From Klebsiella quasivariicola (GTDB taxonomy: Bacteria; Pseudomonadota; Gammaproteobacteria; Enterobacterales; Enterobacteriaceae), in assembly GCF_002269255.1 (NCBI RefSeq), contig NZ_CP022823.1, positions 3,782,001 to 3,846,000 on the forward strand: a DNA stretch of 64,000 nucleotides. The letters run 5' to 3'. The notes below the pieces were generated by a model. The model searched no databases and was not told where the DNA came from. It saw only the letters and a program-made list of their open reading frames with translations. Positions within the stretch are counted from its first letter, which is position 1. Each line of letters opens with the position of its first letter. The translations under genes were made by a program, and so were the position numbers. Positions 7,884 to 16,588 of this stretch are shown here, one piece after another.

Positions 7884-8386
7884 TATTTTTTCCTCACGAC
7901 GTAGTTAATTGCCCGCAACAGGAAGCCATGCGCATAAAGCGGCTTGTCGCCAGGTAATCCCTGCGCTCGCCGGCGCTGGAGCGTTTTCTCCGAGAGAGGC
8001 GTGAGGCGGTCACCGTCACCGATAACCGCTTTTGCAGCGTCTCGGGCAATCTGGCCGGCGGCTTCAAGATGCTGTTCCGCCATCCCGGCATTACCATCAA
8101 GCGCCGCCTGTGCGGCAAGTTTTAACCGGGCAGTGGTTTTATCCCTAGAGTCTTCAATCCCCATGTCGAGAAAAGGCCGCGGTGGCAATGTCACGGTTTC
8201 GCCGTCGATCTCCACCGTGGCGCCAGTGGATTGCAGGTAACCAATTTCTGCATTGTTCAGCGGCCCTTCTTCACGTTGTGCCTTATCCGCCGGAATACCC
8301 ACCAGCACGTCAGTACCGGAAAGCTGCTTCAGCGCGTCGAGGACACCGGCGTAATTGTCCTCGCGAACCGTTAGCCCAGATTTCAT
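7883..8386 (-). CDS. Phage head-tail joining protein, HK97 gp10-like position
   Basis: The start is the ATG at 8386, overlapping the upstream stop as ATGA, which gives 167 residues beginning MKSGLTVREDNYAG. The motif ILVGIPA-like DVLVGIPADKAQREEGPLNNAEIG, then PPRPFLDMGIED and the C-terminal GDRLTPLSEKTLQRRRA, are characteristic of neck proteins that join head and tail. The exact role is inferred. Confidence 0.6.
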   Translation of the reverse strand: MKSGLTVREDNYAGVLDALKQLSGTDVLVGIPADKAQREEGPLNNAEIGYLQSTGATVEIDGETVTLPPRPFLDMGIEDSRDKTTARLKLAAQAALDGNAGMAEQHLEAAGQIARDAAKAVIGDGDRLTPLSEKTLQRRRAQGLPGDKPLYAHGFLLRAINYVVRKK

Positions 8387-8793
8387 AGCAGTTGCCTGCC
8401 ACCGGCGCCGAACATCGACCACCACCAGAAGAACTCGCGGCCGTAGCCGGTGTTGTTCCAGAAACCTGCATCAGGGTTGATGATCCCCGACACGTCGTAA
8501 CTGGCGCTGACCTTATCGACAGATTTCGACGTCAACACACCACCGCCGGCAGAGTTGACCCCGCCACCGATAGCGGATGCTGCAATCGCCCGCCCGCGCA
8601 GCTCGGTATAGTGCGCGACAAACAGCTCAGCCAGATAAACGAACTGATCGCCCAGCACGTCCTGATTGAGGATGACGTCAGCCTGCCCCAAATAGAAATT
8701 CACTGCGGGGTCGGGATAACGGGTGGTGTCGGAGAACTCTGGGAAGTCGGCGCGGAATTGATTACTTGTTGGTAGAAGACTGTTTTTTGGCAT
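8383..8793 (-). CDS. Head completion protein (DUF4054-like)
   Basis: The start ATG at 8793 has AGGAGG 6 bases upstream, better than the earlier in-frame codon. The 136-residue product begins MPKNSLLPTSNQFRADFPEF and contains YPDPAVNFYLGQADVIL, the pattern of DUF4054 connector proteins that bind the portal. The C terminus GYGREFFWWWSMFGAGGRQLL is tryptophan-rich, as is common in this family. It overlaps the end of the preceding gene by 32 bases. Confidence 0.7.
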   Translation of the reverse strand: MPKNSLLPTSNQFRADFPEFSDTTRYPDPAVNFYLGQADVILNQDVLGDQFVYLAELFVAHYTELRGRAIAASAIGGGVNSAGGGVLTSKSVDKVSASYDVSGIINPDAGFWNNTGYGREFFWWWSMFGAGGRQLL

Positions 8794-9118
8794 TGCCAGC
8801 CTCCTGCTTTCCATCGTCAGTAACAGGATTTTCAGCGGCAGCCTTCAGATCAGCGATTTCCTTATCTTTATCGGCGATCTGGGCTAATAGCGCAGCGTTA
8901 GCACTTTCCAGAGAGGCGACATAAACCTTCAGGTCAGCGTTAGCCGCTTCTAGTTGCTCTGCCTCTGCGTCGTCGATCTGTTTTGCATAAGCTTCAAAAG
9001 CCCAGTGAGATTTAACATTGTCAGGGAAGTCAGCGCCGCTATGGACACCTTTGGTGATTTCAAACTTAGAACCATCCGCGAGGCTCAGCGTTGCGGCAGC
9101 AGTTACGAGATACTTCAT
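8762..9118 (-). CDS. STY1053-type phage-associated protein
   Basis: A 118-residue protein just downstream of the capsid gene. The N-terminal part (MKYLVTAAATLSLADGSKFE) is a small beta domain. Residues about 45-95 form a predicted coiled coil (AEAEQLEAANADLKVYVASLE and following heptads), and the tail is charged. I recall this family as STY1053-like, with no defined function. A role in head assembly or decoration is possible from position alone. Confidence 0.6.
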   Translation of the reverse strand: MKYLVTAAATLSLADGSKFEITKGVHSGADFPDNVKSHWAFEAYAKQIDDAEAEQLEAANADLKVYVASLESANAALLAQIADKDKEIADLKAAAENPVTDDGKQEAGNAKKQSSTNK

Positions 9119-9165
9119 GTGATTACTCCATTAGAAGGCGAGGTTTCCCTCGCCCACATAGGTTA

Positions 9166-10113
9166 TCAGGATGCCGGAACGTCCAGGTAAGAGAGCGTAT
9201 TGGAATACGGCACTTCAACCTGCCCCAGTTTTCCGTAGTACACGGTCAGTTGCTGCATGCTGCGGTACTCCAGTGGCGTGTTCAGCAGCGGCACCATCGG
9301 GAAGCGAATGTACTTTTCGTCCTGAGTGTACGCAACGATACGGTGAGAACCACCGGCACCACGTTTTGACGCCCACTTGATGGAGACGATCTCCAGCGGT
9401 TCACCATTCTCCTGAAATGCGATGCTGTTGATTTTCACGTACTCCAGAACGGAGATGTTACCCGCAGAGGAAACCTTTTTAATGGTCAGCAGGCCAAACA
9501 ACTCTGGCGCCAGGCCGATTTTTGCCGGGCATACCGCATAACCAGAACGCATCCACACGTCGGTCAGCAGCAGGTTAATATCCTGCAGGATGACGTCCGG
9601 ATCGGTTGTAGCTGTCCAGGCTGCGGCGGCAGCTAGCGGCGTGATATCTGGCAGGTTAAGCATGCCGGCCACGCCCAGGCCAGAGTCACCGATATACACC
9701 TGCTCGTCGGTATCCATGTTCCATTTCAGCTTCATCGCTTCGTACTTCTGGACATCAATAGGACGTCCCAGCTTCTGAGCGGATGCCAGCTCAAGAACGG
9801 TCCATGACACCTCCGTCGCCCACGGCGTCAGGTTGTTACGGGTAGGTTCAATGTTGAGCTCAGGGCCAGGCGTTGCCGTGCCCTTCTTACCCATCCAGTT
9901 TTTACCCATCGGGTTTGGGCCGCCAACGCTGGAGAAATCAGTGTTTGTGAAGGATGATACTTCGTCCGCAATGGAGATATCGCTACGCAGTGGTATATCG
10001 CGGGTGTACTTAACGGACACCAGCGGCATGTTCAGCGTTTGGTCCATGCGCTCCAGCTCACCGACCACAAAGGCGCCGGTTGAGTCGATAGTCGCTCTGT
10101 CAACTGTAAACAT
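9166..10113 (-). CDS. Major capsid protein (DUF2184-like)
   Basis: A 315-residue protein following the cement-like gene. It begins MFTVDRATIDSTGAFVVGEL and contains VKYTRDIPLRSDISIADEVS and TPWATEVSWTVLELASAQKL, typical of DUF2184 capsid proteins with the HK97 fold. The C-terminal part (YTQDEKYIRFPMVPLLNTP) is also conserved in that family. It would build the icosahedral shell. Order (protease/scaffold, cement, capsid) agrees. Confidence 0.85.
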   Translation of the reverse strand: MFTVDRATIDSTGAFVVGELERMDQTLNMPLVSVKYTRDIPLRSDISIADEVSSFTNTDFSSVGGPNPMGKNWMGKKGTATPGPELNIEPTRNNLTPWATEVSWTVLELASAQKLGRPIDVQKYEAMKLKWNMDTDEQVYIGDSGLGVAGMLNLPDITPLAAAAAWTATTDPDVILQDINLLLTDVWMRSGYAVCPAKIGLAPELFGLLTIKKVSSAGNISVLEYVKINSIAFQENGEPLEIVSIKWASKRGAGGSHRIVAYTQDEKYIRFPMVPLLNTPLEYRSMQQLTVYYGKLGQVEVPYSNTLSYLDVPAS

Positions 10114-10123
10114 TCATTCTTCC

Positions 10124-10627
10124 TCAGATGTTAAATGCGATTTCGATTCGACCGTCGGCTTCGCCTGGCCCCATAACCTCTGCGTTAGGCAGCAGTGGCG
10201 TATTTGTTGCGGTGGCATCCTGCACCAGCACAAAAGTGCCAACCGGGCTAGGAGTAGTCCCACCAGCCACCCGGACATATACCGGATCACCTTTTTTCGC
10301 AGTCGCCGCATTGCCTGCCGTTGCCTTGACGCAGATATAACCGCGCTTGAGGTTGTCACCAACCTGATTGGCGGTAACGCCGAGATAGGCCAGATCAATA
10401 GCCGACGTGATAGGGAACGGACGTACGAAAATACCTTTCACTTTTGCAATGGTGTCGCCATCCACCAGGGGAACGAATTGATCGTTAACGTACTTACCCG
10501 GCAGGCCATAGGTTGAAAATAAGTTGGTGTGGTTCAGAGTAACCGGCTCGATAGTCAGATCACGCGGGCGCGTTACTGCACCGACAAACCCCAAGGGCAT
10601 GCGGGTTAAATATGCATTTCCAGCCAT
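10124..10627 (-). CDS. Capsid cement / decoration protein (DUF2190-like)
   Basis: A 167-residue protein between the DUF2213 gene and the capsid gene. It contains repeated beta segments and KATAGNAATAKKGDPVYVRV near residue 100, like the cement proteins (P22 or Gp24-type) that stabilise HK97-fold shells. The assignment is from order and general resemblance. Confidence 0.6.
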   Translation of the reverse strand: MAGNAYLTRMPLGFVGAVTRPRDLTIEPVTLNHTNLFSTYGLPGKYVNDQFVPLVDGDTIAKVKGIFVRPFPITSAIDLAYLGVTANQVGDNLKRGYICVKATAGNAATAKKGDPVYVRVAGGTTPSPVGTFVLVQDATATNTPLLPNAEVMGPGEADGRIEIAFNI

Positions 10628-10638
10628 GTTGAATTACC

Positions 10639-11922
10639 TTATTTGCGCTTGTTCCAGAAATCGGCGTTGATCTTGTTCAGTTCCGCCGGGGACATGTTTT
10701 TGGTGCTGTGGTTGCTGTCGGTTGTACGGACGCCGTTATTCAGCGGCAGCAGGTTATTTTTCGCCTTGTTGATTTCGACAGCGGCCTTAAATACAGCGTC
10801 AACCGTCGACTTTGGCGCCTTAGTGAAATCATCAACGCCAAATGCTTTCAGGCTGTCACCCATGCGCATGGCATGGCTGAGGACCTGACGTTTAAGCCCC
10901 TTATCCCCGGTAGGCTGGAAGCCAGGAGCGATAATCTCGGCATCCGCGATGATGTTGCGCTTAAACGCAGCGTCACCGGTCACCTTCTTATCTTCTTCCG
11001 CGTCTTCGTCACCGGTCGGGGTGTCGTCCGGATCCGGGTCCGCATCGGTAGTTTTACCCTCCAGCGCGTCAATGCGGGCGATCAGCGCCTGCGCCCACTC
11101 GGGCACGCCTTCGTCGTTGGTCTTCTCTTTCTCCGGTTCGTCTGGCGTTTCGTCTGTGGTAGTCCGGTTTTCGGTCGGCAGCGCGGTAGCCTGAGAAGGG
11201 ATATTGATGTTGATGGTAGAGCCAGGGATAGATCCCATCGCATCAGAGGGTAAATCTGCTGCCGCGGCCTCATCAGCCAAGCGGGCCAGCGCGTCGTCAT
11301 CACGCGTACGAATGGCCGCTACCAGCTTCTGTAGTAACGTAGGTTTCATGTTTTTTCCTTTGGGTGATGGGACGGAATCCCCGATTGCACAGCGGCCGCC
11401 AGCCCGTCCCCGGTCAATGCCGACGGCCAGGTGGTTACCCGTGATCTGGTATTGCTTCCCCTTGCCAGGGGAGAGCTGTTTGTATTTGGCGTCATAGCCG
11501 CAGCTGACGTCGGTATAGCCAGCCTGAATGGCGTCGATAGCCTCCTGCCGCTTAACCAGAACATCCGCAATCAGCAGGTCCGATTTATCGCCAGTAGCGC
11601 GGCGAACGTTCTGGATGTGTCCGTGGCCCAGCTCGGAGTAGTTGGAAGGGTTAACGAAGACGATTTCGCCATTCTCCCCCTCTGGATGCTCCAGTGTGAC
11701 GGCGACGCCTTCAAAGCTCGCCATCGTCTCCGGGGAGAAAACCTCATCCTCTGTGCGCCACACCGTCACGGTGCCGGTTAATGGGTCAGGCTCAAGATTC
11801 ACCTCTTCCGGCAGGTAAATTTGCGTCCCGGTTCGTGCTATCGGGACGTCTTTGCAAAGCAATGAGCCATCGGCCTGCAGGTATAGCGTCTCCCCCAGCC
11901 TGGCGGTGAAGTAATATTTCAT
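10639..11922 (-). CDS. DUF2213 head protein, probable protease-scaffold
   Basis: A 427-residue protein. Residues 1-190 (PEEVNLEPDPLTGTVTVWRT, ASFEGVAVTLEHPEG, TDVSCGYDAKY) are the DUF2213 domain, related to prohead proteases. The following 130 residues are very acidic and low in complexity (TPDEPEKEKTNDEG, DADPDPDDTPTGDEDAEEDK), typical of scaffold. The N-terminal protease and acidic scaffold in one chain, next to cement and capsid genes, suggest it is cut up during head maturation. A 261-base gap with a repeat precedes it. Confidence 0.75.
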   Translation of the reverse strand: MKYYFTARLGETLYLQADGSLLCKDVPIARTGTQIYLPEEVNLEPDPLTGTVTVWRTEDEVFSPETMASFEGVAVTLEHPEGENGEIVFVNPSNYSELGHGHIQNVRRATGDKSDLLIADVLVKRQEAIDAIQAGYTDVSCGYDAKYKQLSPGKGKQYQITGNHLAVGIDRGRAGGRCAIGDSVPSPKGKNMKPTLLQKLVAAIRTRDDDALARLADEAAAADLPSDAMGSIPGSTININIPSQATALPTENRTTTDETPDEPEKEKTNDEGVPEWAQALIARIDALEGKTTDADPDPDDTPTGDEDAEEDKKVTGDAAFKRNIIADAEIIAPGFQPTGDKGLKRQVLSHAMRMGDSLKAFGVDDFTKAPKSTVDAVFKAAVEINKAKNNLLPLNNGVRTTDSNHSTKNMSPAELNKINADFWNKRK

Positions 11923-12183
11923 GGGTTACCTGCTGAATTACGGACAACAAAAAGGCCGCTCAGTGGCGACCTTCGGTTAAGGGATAATTGTTCAAAATGA
12001 CAGGCTATTTAACATAATGGTTCTTACCCGCACCAGAGAAAATGGACTCGATTAAAATGTCCGGTCAAAGCGGCAAAAGACCCGGTTTAGCGGGCTATTT
12101 TGGCCTCTTTTTCATCACAACATTTTGATAACATTTCGCGGATTTGAGGTTTCAACCAGAATGACAGGGATAAGCCGCATTTT
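11923..12183. other. Non-coding gap A in the late operon
   Basis: No convincing reading frame is present. On the minus strand a hairpin resembling a terminator (GGTCGCC..GGCGACC-type, near 11950-11970 with AAAAAGGCCGC) precedes the DUF2213 start. Bases about 12009-12050 match the gap before terL (see repeat entry). Confidence 0.6.
12009..12068. repeat. Late-operon direct repeat, copy A
   Basis: The block CTATTTAACATAATG, 4 variable bases, then TTACCCGCACCA is identical to that near 15900, with further partial matches (ACTC, GATTAA) downstream. Both copies are in non-coding gaps of the structural operon and in the same orientation. Function unknown. Confidence 0.7.
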
Positions 12184-12942
12184 TCATTTTCTCGGTTCAG
12201 GGATCTGCACTTCTGACCAGCATTTGCAGTTCGGCAAACACCCGGCGTGTCCGGTCATGCCGTCGAGGGTTGGCGGGTCATCCCAGCGTACGAATTTATC
12301 TTTCATTTTGCGGTGTGATGGTCGGGTACCAGCGCCTTCAATGCGCCACCAGTAGCCCTCAGAACCAACAGCCAACGCACGGGCCTGTGTCAGAGCTCCA
12401 GTTGCACGGCCTATCTCCGTACGGGCAATCATGCGTGCCCTGCTGGCTGCTACGCCGCCGGTCTGCATAATCATCTCGTAGAGCTGATCCGGGCGCTCAC
12501 CGTTGACCATCGCCTCAATGGCTCGAGTCTGGATATCGCGCACCCGGTCGGCAGACTCCAGGGGAAGAGATTTCATCAGCTGTATCTGGCGATACACGAT
12601 ATCCTGCGCTACCTGGCCGACGGGTGTGTTACCCATCACATCCCGCAGGCCGGCGCCTATCTCCTCAGAGACTGACCGCCATTGCCCCCACTCCTCCTGC
12701 TCGACCTGGGCGAACATTTTCTTGCCGACCATTTCCGCCCAGTCGTCAATCACCATCGAGTAGTCAAGAAGCCGGGAAGCGATGCTGTCAGCGCTGGCCT
12801 GTGATCCATCGTAAGAGCCCGTGACGATTTGGTTTATCTGGTCGACTATCGCCAACAGGCTTTTCTGATACTGGCGCTCCGACCGGCGGCGGAGGTTCGG
12901 TTTCAGATTCAGTCTCCTCCCACTGGGCTTTCGCATCTTCAA
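12184..12942 (-). CDS. Mu gpF-like minor head protein
   Basis: A 252-residue protein overlapping the 3' end of the portal gene by 155 bases in another frame. The C-terminal half (ASRARMIARTEIGRATGALT, then RPSHRKMKDKFVRWDDPP and a cysteine-rich GCLPNCKCW) is the phage Mu gpF-like head-morphogenesis domain. A GGGAGGAGA ribosome site lies inside the reading frame about 20 bases after the first ATG, so translation may begin slightly downstream, at a non-ATG codon. It works with portal during prohead assembly. Confidence 0.75.
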   Translation of the reverse strand: MKMRKPSGRRLNLKPNLRRRSERQYQKSLLAIVDQINQIVTGSYDGSQASADSIASRLLDYSMVIDDWAEMVGKKMFAQVEQEEWGQWRSVSEEIGAGLRDVMGNTPVGQVAQDIVYRQIQLMKSLPLESADRVRDIQTRAIEAMVNGERPDQLYEMIMQTGGVAASRARMIARTEIGRATGALTQARALAVGSEGYWWRIEGAGTRPSHRKMKDKFVRWDDPPTLDGMTGHAGCLPNCKCWSEVQIPEPRK

Positions 12943-14257
12943 TATCCTTGTCAGTAATTGAACCGCCGATGCCGATCACATCGGAGATATTACGCAGGTC
13001 GTTCATTGCTGCGTGTACCGGCATGATCTGGCGGTCTACCAACGCAGTGAGCGCCGTAGCAACGTTGTTAGCCATCGTCGAGCGGTCCGTGTCGGACATC
13101 TCCCAGAGCTTGTTAAACTCAAAGGTGAAGTCATCAGGCAGAGGCTGACCGAAGAGAGAGCGCCAGCTGACATCCAGCAACTTGCGAACATGGCGACGTA
13201 GCCGGCGCTCCTGCAGCGAGTTAACGCGGCTATAGTAGTTTTCGAGGTCACCATCGCCGGTATTGAATCCAGCGGGAGACTGCCCGAACAGACGAACCAG
13301 CGGGATACCCGTAGCGCCTGAGACCTGCTCGGCGAAGCGAAGGAGCACATCAGCCACGCCTGCGAACGAATAGCTGTGCGTTTCGAACTTGTCCGAGGCA
13401 TCCATTAAGGTCATGCCTTCGATGGTCTGGAATTCTCGGATCATGTCCAGGTGACGCATCAGTCCTTTTTCAAGGTCGCCACCCGTAGCCAGTATCGTGC
13501 GCAATTTCTCAATGCTGTAGGTTCGAAGGTGAGCTTTGTGGATCAGCTGCGTGGTGCCGACTGTCGCTGTATCGAATGCCTGAATGCGTTCAAAGATGCG
13601 CTCGACAACAGACATACCCCAGCCGTTTTCCGTCTGGGCCTGCTGGAATGGCAATGAGTCGCCCTCCATACGGATAAGGCGGCTGTGATGGATTTTCCAG
13701 GGGGGAATACCCTGCTGGTTAACCACCACCTTGTAAAATTTCGGCTTTCCAAACTCAGGCCCGTAGTCAGTCACCAGGTTGTGGTAGGTAGGATTGACCA
13801 TCCAGCGATCCAGTGCCATGACGCCTTTAAACTGCCCCTCTTTGATGCGGTCAATATTTAACGGAGTGGACATATCCTGCCCGTCAATCAGCATGACCAA
13901 AATCGCGCCACCGTACAGTCGTGACCACTTCAGGACATCATTCACCCCATCCCAGATAGCGAAGTCATCCCAGAAGGTTTCTACTTTGCCCTTCTGTCCC
14001 GGCTCCAACTTTGAACTGATGCTGATCCCCTTTCGGGTCATATCATCGGCCATAGAGTCAACGCCAGCGCCAACAAGAAACGATGACCGGTAGGCAAATT
14101 CCAGCATCACACGGTTGCGCGTGATATAGCCTGGAACGTACGTGCCGCCGGTCTGGATGTTCTGGGTATTAGTGCCGAGTTTGGCGGTGAAGTTATTGTA
14201 CCCGTCAGCGGTCCTAACGGGCTGTTGTGCGCCGTTATGGCGTTTCTTACGGGACAT
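12788..14257 (-). CDS. Portal protein (DUF1073-like)
   Basis: A 489-residue protein one base after terL. It contains YITRNRVMLEFAYRSSFLVG, GVDSMADDMTRKG and the portal core VSGATGIPLVRLFGQSPAGF, with NTGDGDLENYYSRV. Portals form the dodecameric DNA entry ring and bind terminase. The last 45 residues are proline- and glutamate-rich and overlap the gpF-like gene. Some databases call this family Acb1-like; I see no paired HxT phosphodiesterase motifs, so it is just a portal here. Confidence 0.85.
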   Translation of the reverse strand: MSRKKRHNGAQQPVRTADGYNNFTAKLGTNTQNIQTGGTYVPGYITRNRVMLEFAYRSSFLVGAGVDSMADDMTRKGISISSKLEPGQKGKVETFWDDFAIWDGVNDVLKWSRLYGGAILVMLIDGQDMSTPLNIDRIKEGQFKGVMALDRWMVNPTYHNLVTDYGPEFGKPKFYKVVVNQQGIPPWKIHHSRLIRMEGDSLPFQQAQTENGWGMSVVERIFERIQAFDTATVGTTQLIHKAHLRTYSIEKLRTILATGGDLEKGLMRHLDMIREFQTIEGMTLMDASDKFETHSYSFAGVADVLLRFAEQVSGATGIPLVRLFGQSPAGFNTGDGDLENYYSRVNSLQERRLRRHVRKLLDVSWRSLFGQPLPDDFTFEFNKLWEMSDTDRSTMANNVATALTALVDRQIMPVHAAMNDLRNISDVIGIGGSITDKDIEDAKAQWEETESETEPPPPVGAPVSEKPVGDSRPDKPNRHGLLRWITGQR

Positions 14258-14258
14258 A

Positions 14259-15875
14259 TTAAGCTCCAGCCAGTTTGGCCCAGATATCGAGGGATGAATC
14301 CATCGGCGCGTAGTTAATCATCACTGAGTCGGCCAGGTTAGGTGACTTGGTTCCTTCTGGCTGCTTGTCCACCAGGATCTTACCGACGGCGTTTTTGGAC
14401 CATGTGGGCTGCGACAGCTCCATCAGAAGCCGGTCTTTATTTTCCATCGTGCTACTGATGGAAATAATCTGATCGGGGTTATAGTCCATTCCCTGAAGCG
14501 CGCGAAAGGTATTACGGAATAGCTTGCGGAGATGCCACCAGCTTTGTGCTTTAGCATTCGCAAACATATCTTTGTTCAATCGGGCAGGTTTGCCGTTATC
14601 GCCGGGGACAGCTTCATCCTCCGGGTCAAAGACACTGCCACTACCTCGGAACGGGGTCGCAGTGATGTAACCCAGCCGTTCGGCCTGGCGAAGTTCGTTT
14701 ATCACCCTGGCATCACCGCGGGCGCCGGCACCCAGGCCGTCTTCATCAAAACGGAACTCATCGAGGCCGAAATCATCGCAATAGCCAAAGACCTTAACGA
14801 CGGAAGCATAGATATCGCTACCCTCGCCAGACCATTCTTTGACGTCCTGCAGCAGGAAGCCGTAACGCGCCGAGAAGCCGTTTTTATCCTTGCCCTCGTC
14901 CGCAATGTCCATCGCTCCGAGTCGCTGACCGCTGGGCTGAATACCCAGCTTAATATGAGCATCAACCGCAGCCTGTACCCACTCAGAGGGGATCAGGATG
15001 CCTTCAGCGGATGCCTGATAGTTCAGGTCAAGTTCCTGGGCGACGATGACCGGGTTATCAATTTTCTCGCATTCCTTGCGGTACCACTCATCATCCTTGC
15101 GCGGGTCACTGCGCCAGTGGAAGGTAAATACAGGGATTTTCCCGCTGTGTCGCTTCTGCGCGAATGGGTTACTCATACCGTTAACGGACGAGAGATCGAT
15201 ACGGCAGCGCGTAGTTTGAGAAAGAGCGGCATCTATCAATAGCGGGCGCTGAAGAAATGCCGCCTCATCCACAAAGTAAAGCGTCGTACGGTCACCGCGG
15301 CCGATGTTATCGCCAGCCTCCCCCTTAATAACAGCCCCCGTCTCCGGGAACTCAACGCGCATGTAAGGGGCGTGCTTTTTTTCCGTCCAGGATCCGCGGA
15401 ACTCAACGGGCAGCATTTCAACAAATTTGCGGGCCTTCCAGAAAAGTGCCTTCGGGTCACCGGTGCTGTCCACGTACTCCTCTTTACGGGAGCCGAAGCC
15501 AATCACCATTTCTTTGTTGAACAGGCACAGCGAGCAGGCAAGCCCTATCGAGGTCCAGCTCAGTCCCATTTCGCGGCTCTTTTCCGTGAGCCCGTTTTCG
15601 AGCTGGCTACGGCGTTCCATTATCCAGTTAATCCACTCTTCCTGTTTCGGGAATAGCAGAAACGGAATGGTTGCCGGTAATCCGTAGTCGAGGTTACGGG
15701 GGTCTGTGGTCATGCCCCAGTCGATAATGAACTGCGCCGGGTCGTTACGATAAAACTGCGTAAGCGCAGGGAGAACGTCAGGGTTCTGCCGTATGCGCTG
15801 CAGGCGCTCCATTCTCCACTCAAAAACCATGTTGTAATCAGGATTTTTGAAGTCAAAGTGGAAAGGCAGCGGCAT
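14259..15875 (-). CDS. Terminase large subunit
   Basis: A 538-residue packaging motor. The ATPase half has a Walker A-like loop near residues 97-110 (KSREMGLSWTSIG) and Walker B near 200 (TLYFVDEAAF). The nuclease half begins about residue 315 with GAMDIADEGKDKNG and includes further acidic residues (DEFRFDEDG). It cuts concatemeric DNA and pumps it into the prohead through the portal encoded next door. A 208-base gap separates it from the small subunit, unusual because these genes are often adjacent. Confidence 0.9.
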   Translation of the reverse strand: MPLPFHFDFKNPDYNMVFEWRMERLQRIRQNPDVLPALTQFYRNDPAQFIIDWGMTTDPRNLDYGLPATIPFLLFPKQEEWINWIMERRSQLENGLTEKSREMGLSWTSIGLACSLCLFNKEMVIGFGSRKEEYVDSTGDPKALFWKARKFVEMLPVEFRGSWTEKKHAPYMRVEFPETGAVIKGEAGDNIGRGDRTTLYFVDEAAFLQRPLLIDAALSQTTRCRIDLSSVNGMSNPFAQKRHSGKIPVFTFHWRSDPRKDDEWYRKECEKIDNPVIVAQELDLNYQASAEGILIPSEWVQAAVDAHIKLGIQPSGQRLGAMDIADEGKDKNGFSARYGFLLQDVKEWSGEGSDIYASVVKVFGYCDDFGLDEFRFDEDGLGAGARGDARVINELRQAERLGYITATPFRGSGSVFDPEDEAVPGDNGKPARLNKDMFANAKAQSWWHLRKLFRNTFRALQGMDYNPDQIISISSTMENKDRLLMELSQPTWSKNAVGKILVDKQPEGTKSPNLADSVMINYAPMDSSLDIWAKLAGA

Positions 15876-16083
15876 GAGATAATTTCCTAAAAATCGACCC
15901 TATTTAACATAATGACCGTTACCCGCACCACGGGATCGGCACTCATCACTGATTAAGCCTGAAACGTCGTTTTGTGCGGGTTAACTGGCTAAAAGTGGCA
16001 AAAATAGAGTGAATAAGTCGTGCATAAACCAGGGTCAAAAATGCATAGGTTTTTTAACCTGCGTAATTCTTGTTTTTGCAGTT
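15876..16083. other. Non-coding gap B between terminase subunits
   Basis: No reading frame of convincing length or ribosome site on either strand. It contains the second copy of the late-operon repeat at about 15902-15960, an AT-rich stretch and nothing else I recognise. Confidence 0.55.
15902..15964. repeat. Late-operon direct repeat, copy B
   Basis: CTATTTAACATAATG, 4 variable bases, TTACCCGCACCA matches copy A near 12009. The flanking GACCCTATTT (15896-15905) also occurs in the first unit of the triple repeat at 21377, so these elements may be related. Confidence 0.7.
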
Positions 16084-16557
16084 TTAGCCCATCAGCTTTT
16101 TGTATGCGTCGGCTGCTTCCTGCGGGGTCATTGCTACCGATTCGGTTTTAATTGGGCCACCGTCCTTCCCGGTGCTTTCTACCTTCAGCTTGTTACTGTA
16201 GGCATCTCCTACATCTTTAGCGGCCTGCTCAAGTAGCTGCGCGGTCATACCGTAGTTCTTCATTCTTTCGGCATTTATGGCCATGCGGTTGAGCACGCGG
16301 AGACGGTACGCCTTATTGGCGATCGGAATGTCAGATATCTCGGTCTGGAAGCGCTTACGGGTAGCATTGAAAAGGTCTACCCATTTCTTAGCCAATCCCT
16401 TACCGCTAACCTTCGTCGGATCGTTTTGATCCACCTGCTGCCGGGTTATTTTTATCCCAAATTCTTTTAGGACTTCATCAGCGACCTGCGAGGGTGCTTC
16501 GTAACAAGCAACCGATTGAATTATGAAAGCTTTAACCTCTGGTTTTAATGCCGCCAT
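16084..16557 (-). CDS. Terminase small subunit (DUF2280-like)
   Basis: A 157-residue protein with an N-terminal helix-turn-helix-like region (ACYEAPSQVADEVLKEFGIK) and central LFNATRKRFQTEISDIPIAN, the DUF2280 pattern. It recognises the packaging site and recruits the large subunit. It precedes terL in transcription order. Confidence 0.8.
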   Translation of the reverse strand: MAALKPEVKAFIIQSVACYEAPSQVADEVLKEFGIKITRQQVDQNDPTKVSGKGLAKKWVDLFNATRKRFQTEISDIPIANKAYRLRVLNRMAINAERMKNYGMTAQLLEQAAKDVGDAYSNKLKVESTGKDGGPIKTESVAMTPQEAADAYKKLMG

Positions 16558-16588
16558 AATTCACCATCCGTCCTAACCTGTCCTGAAT

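Noticed and set aside
12788..14257. Anti-CBASS (Acb1) protein
   Set aside because: The family label sometimes covers such portals, but no paired HxT motifs are seen and the order is that of a portal.
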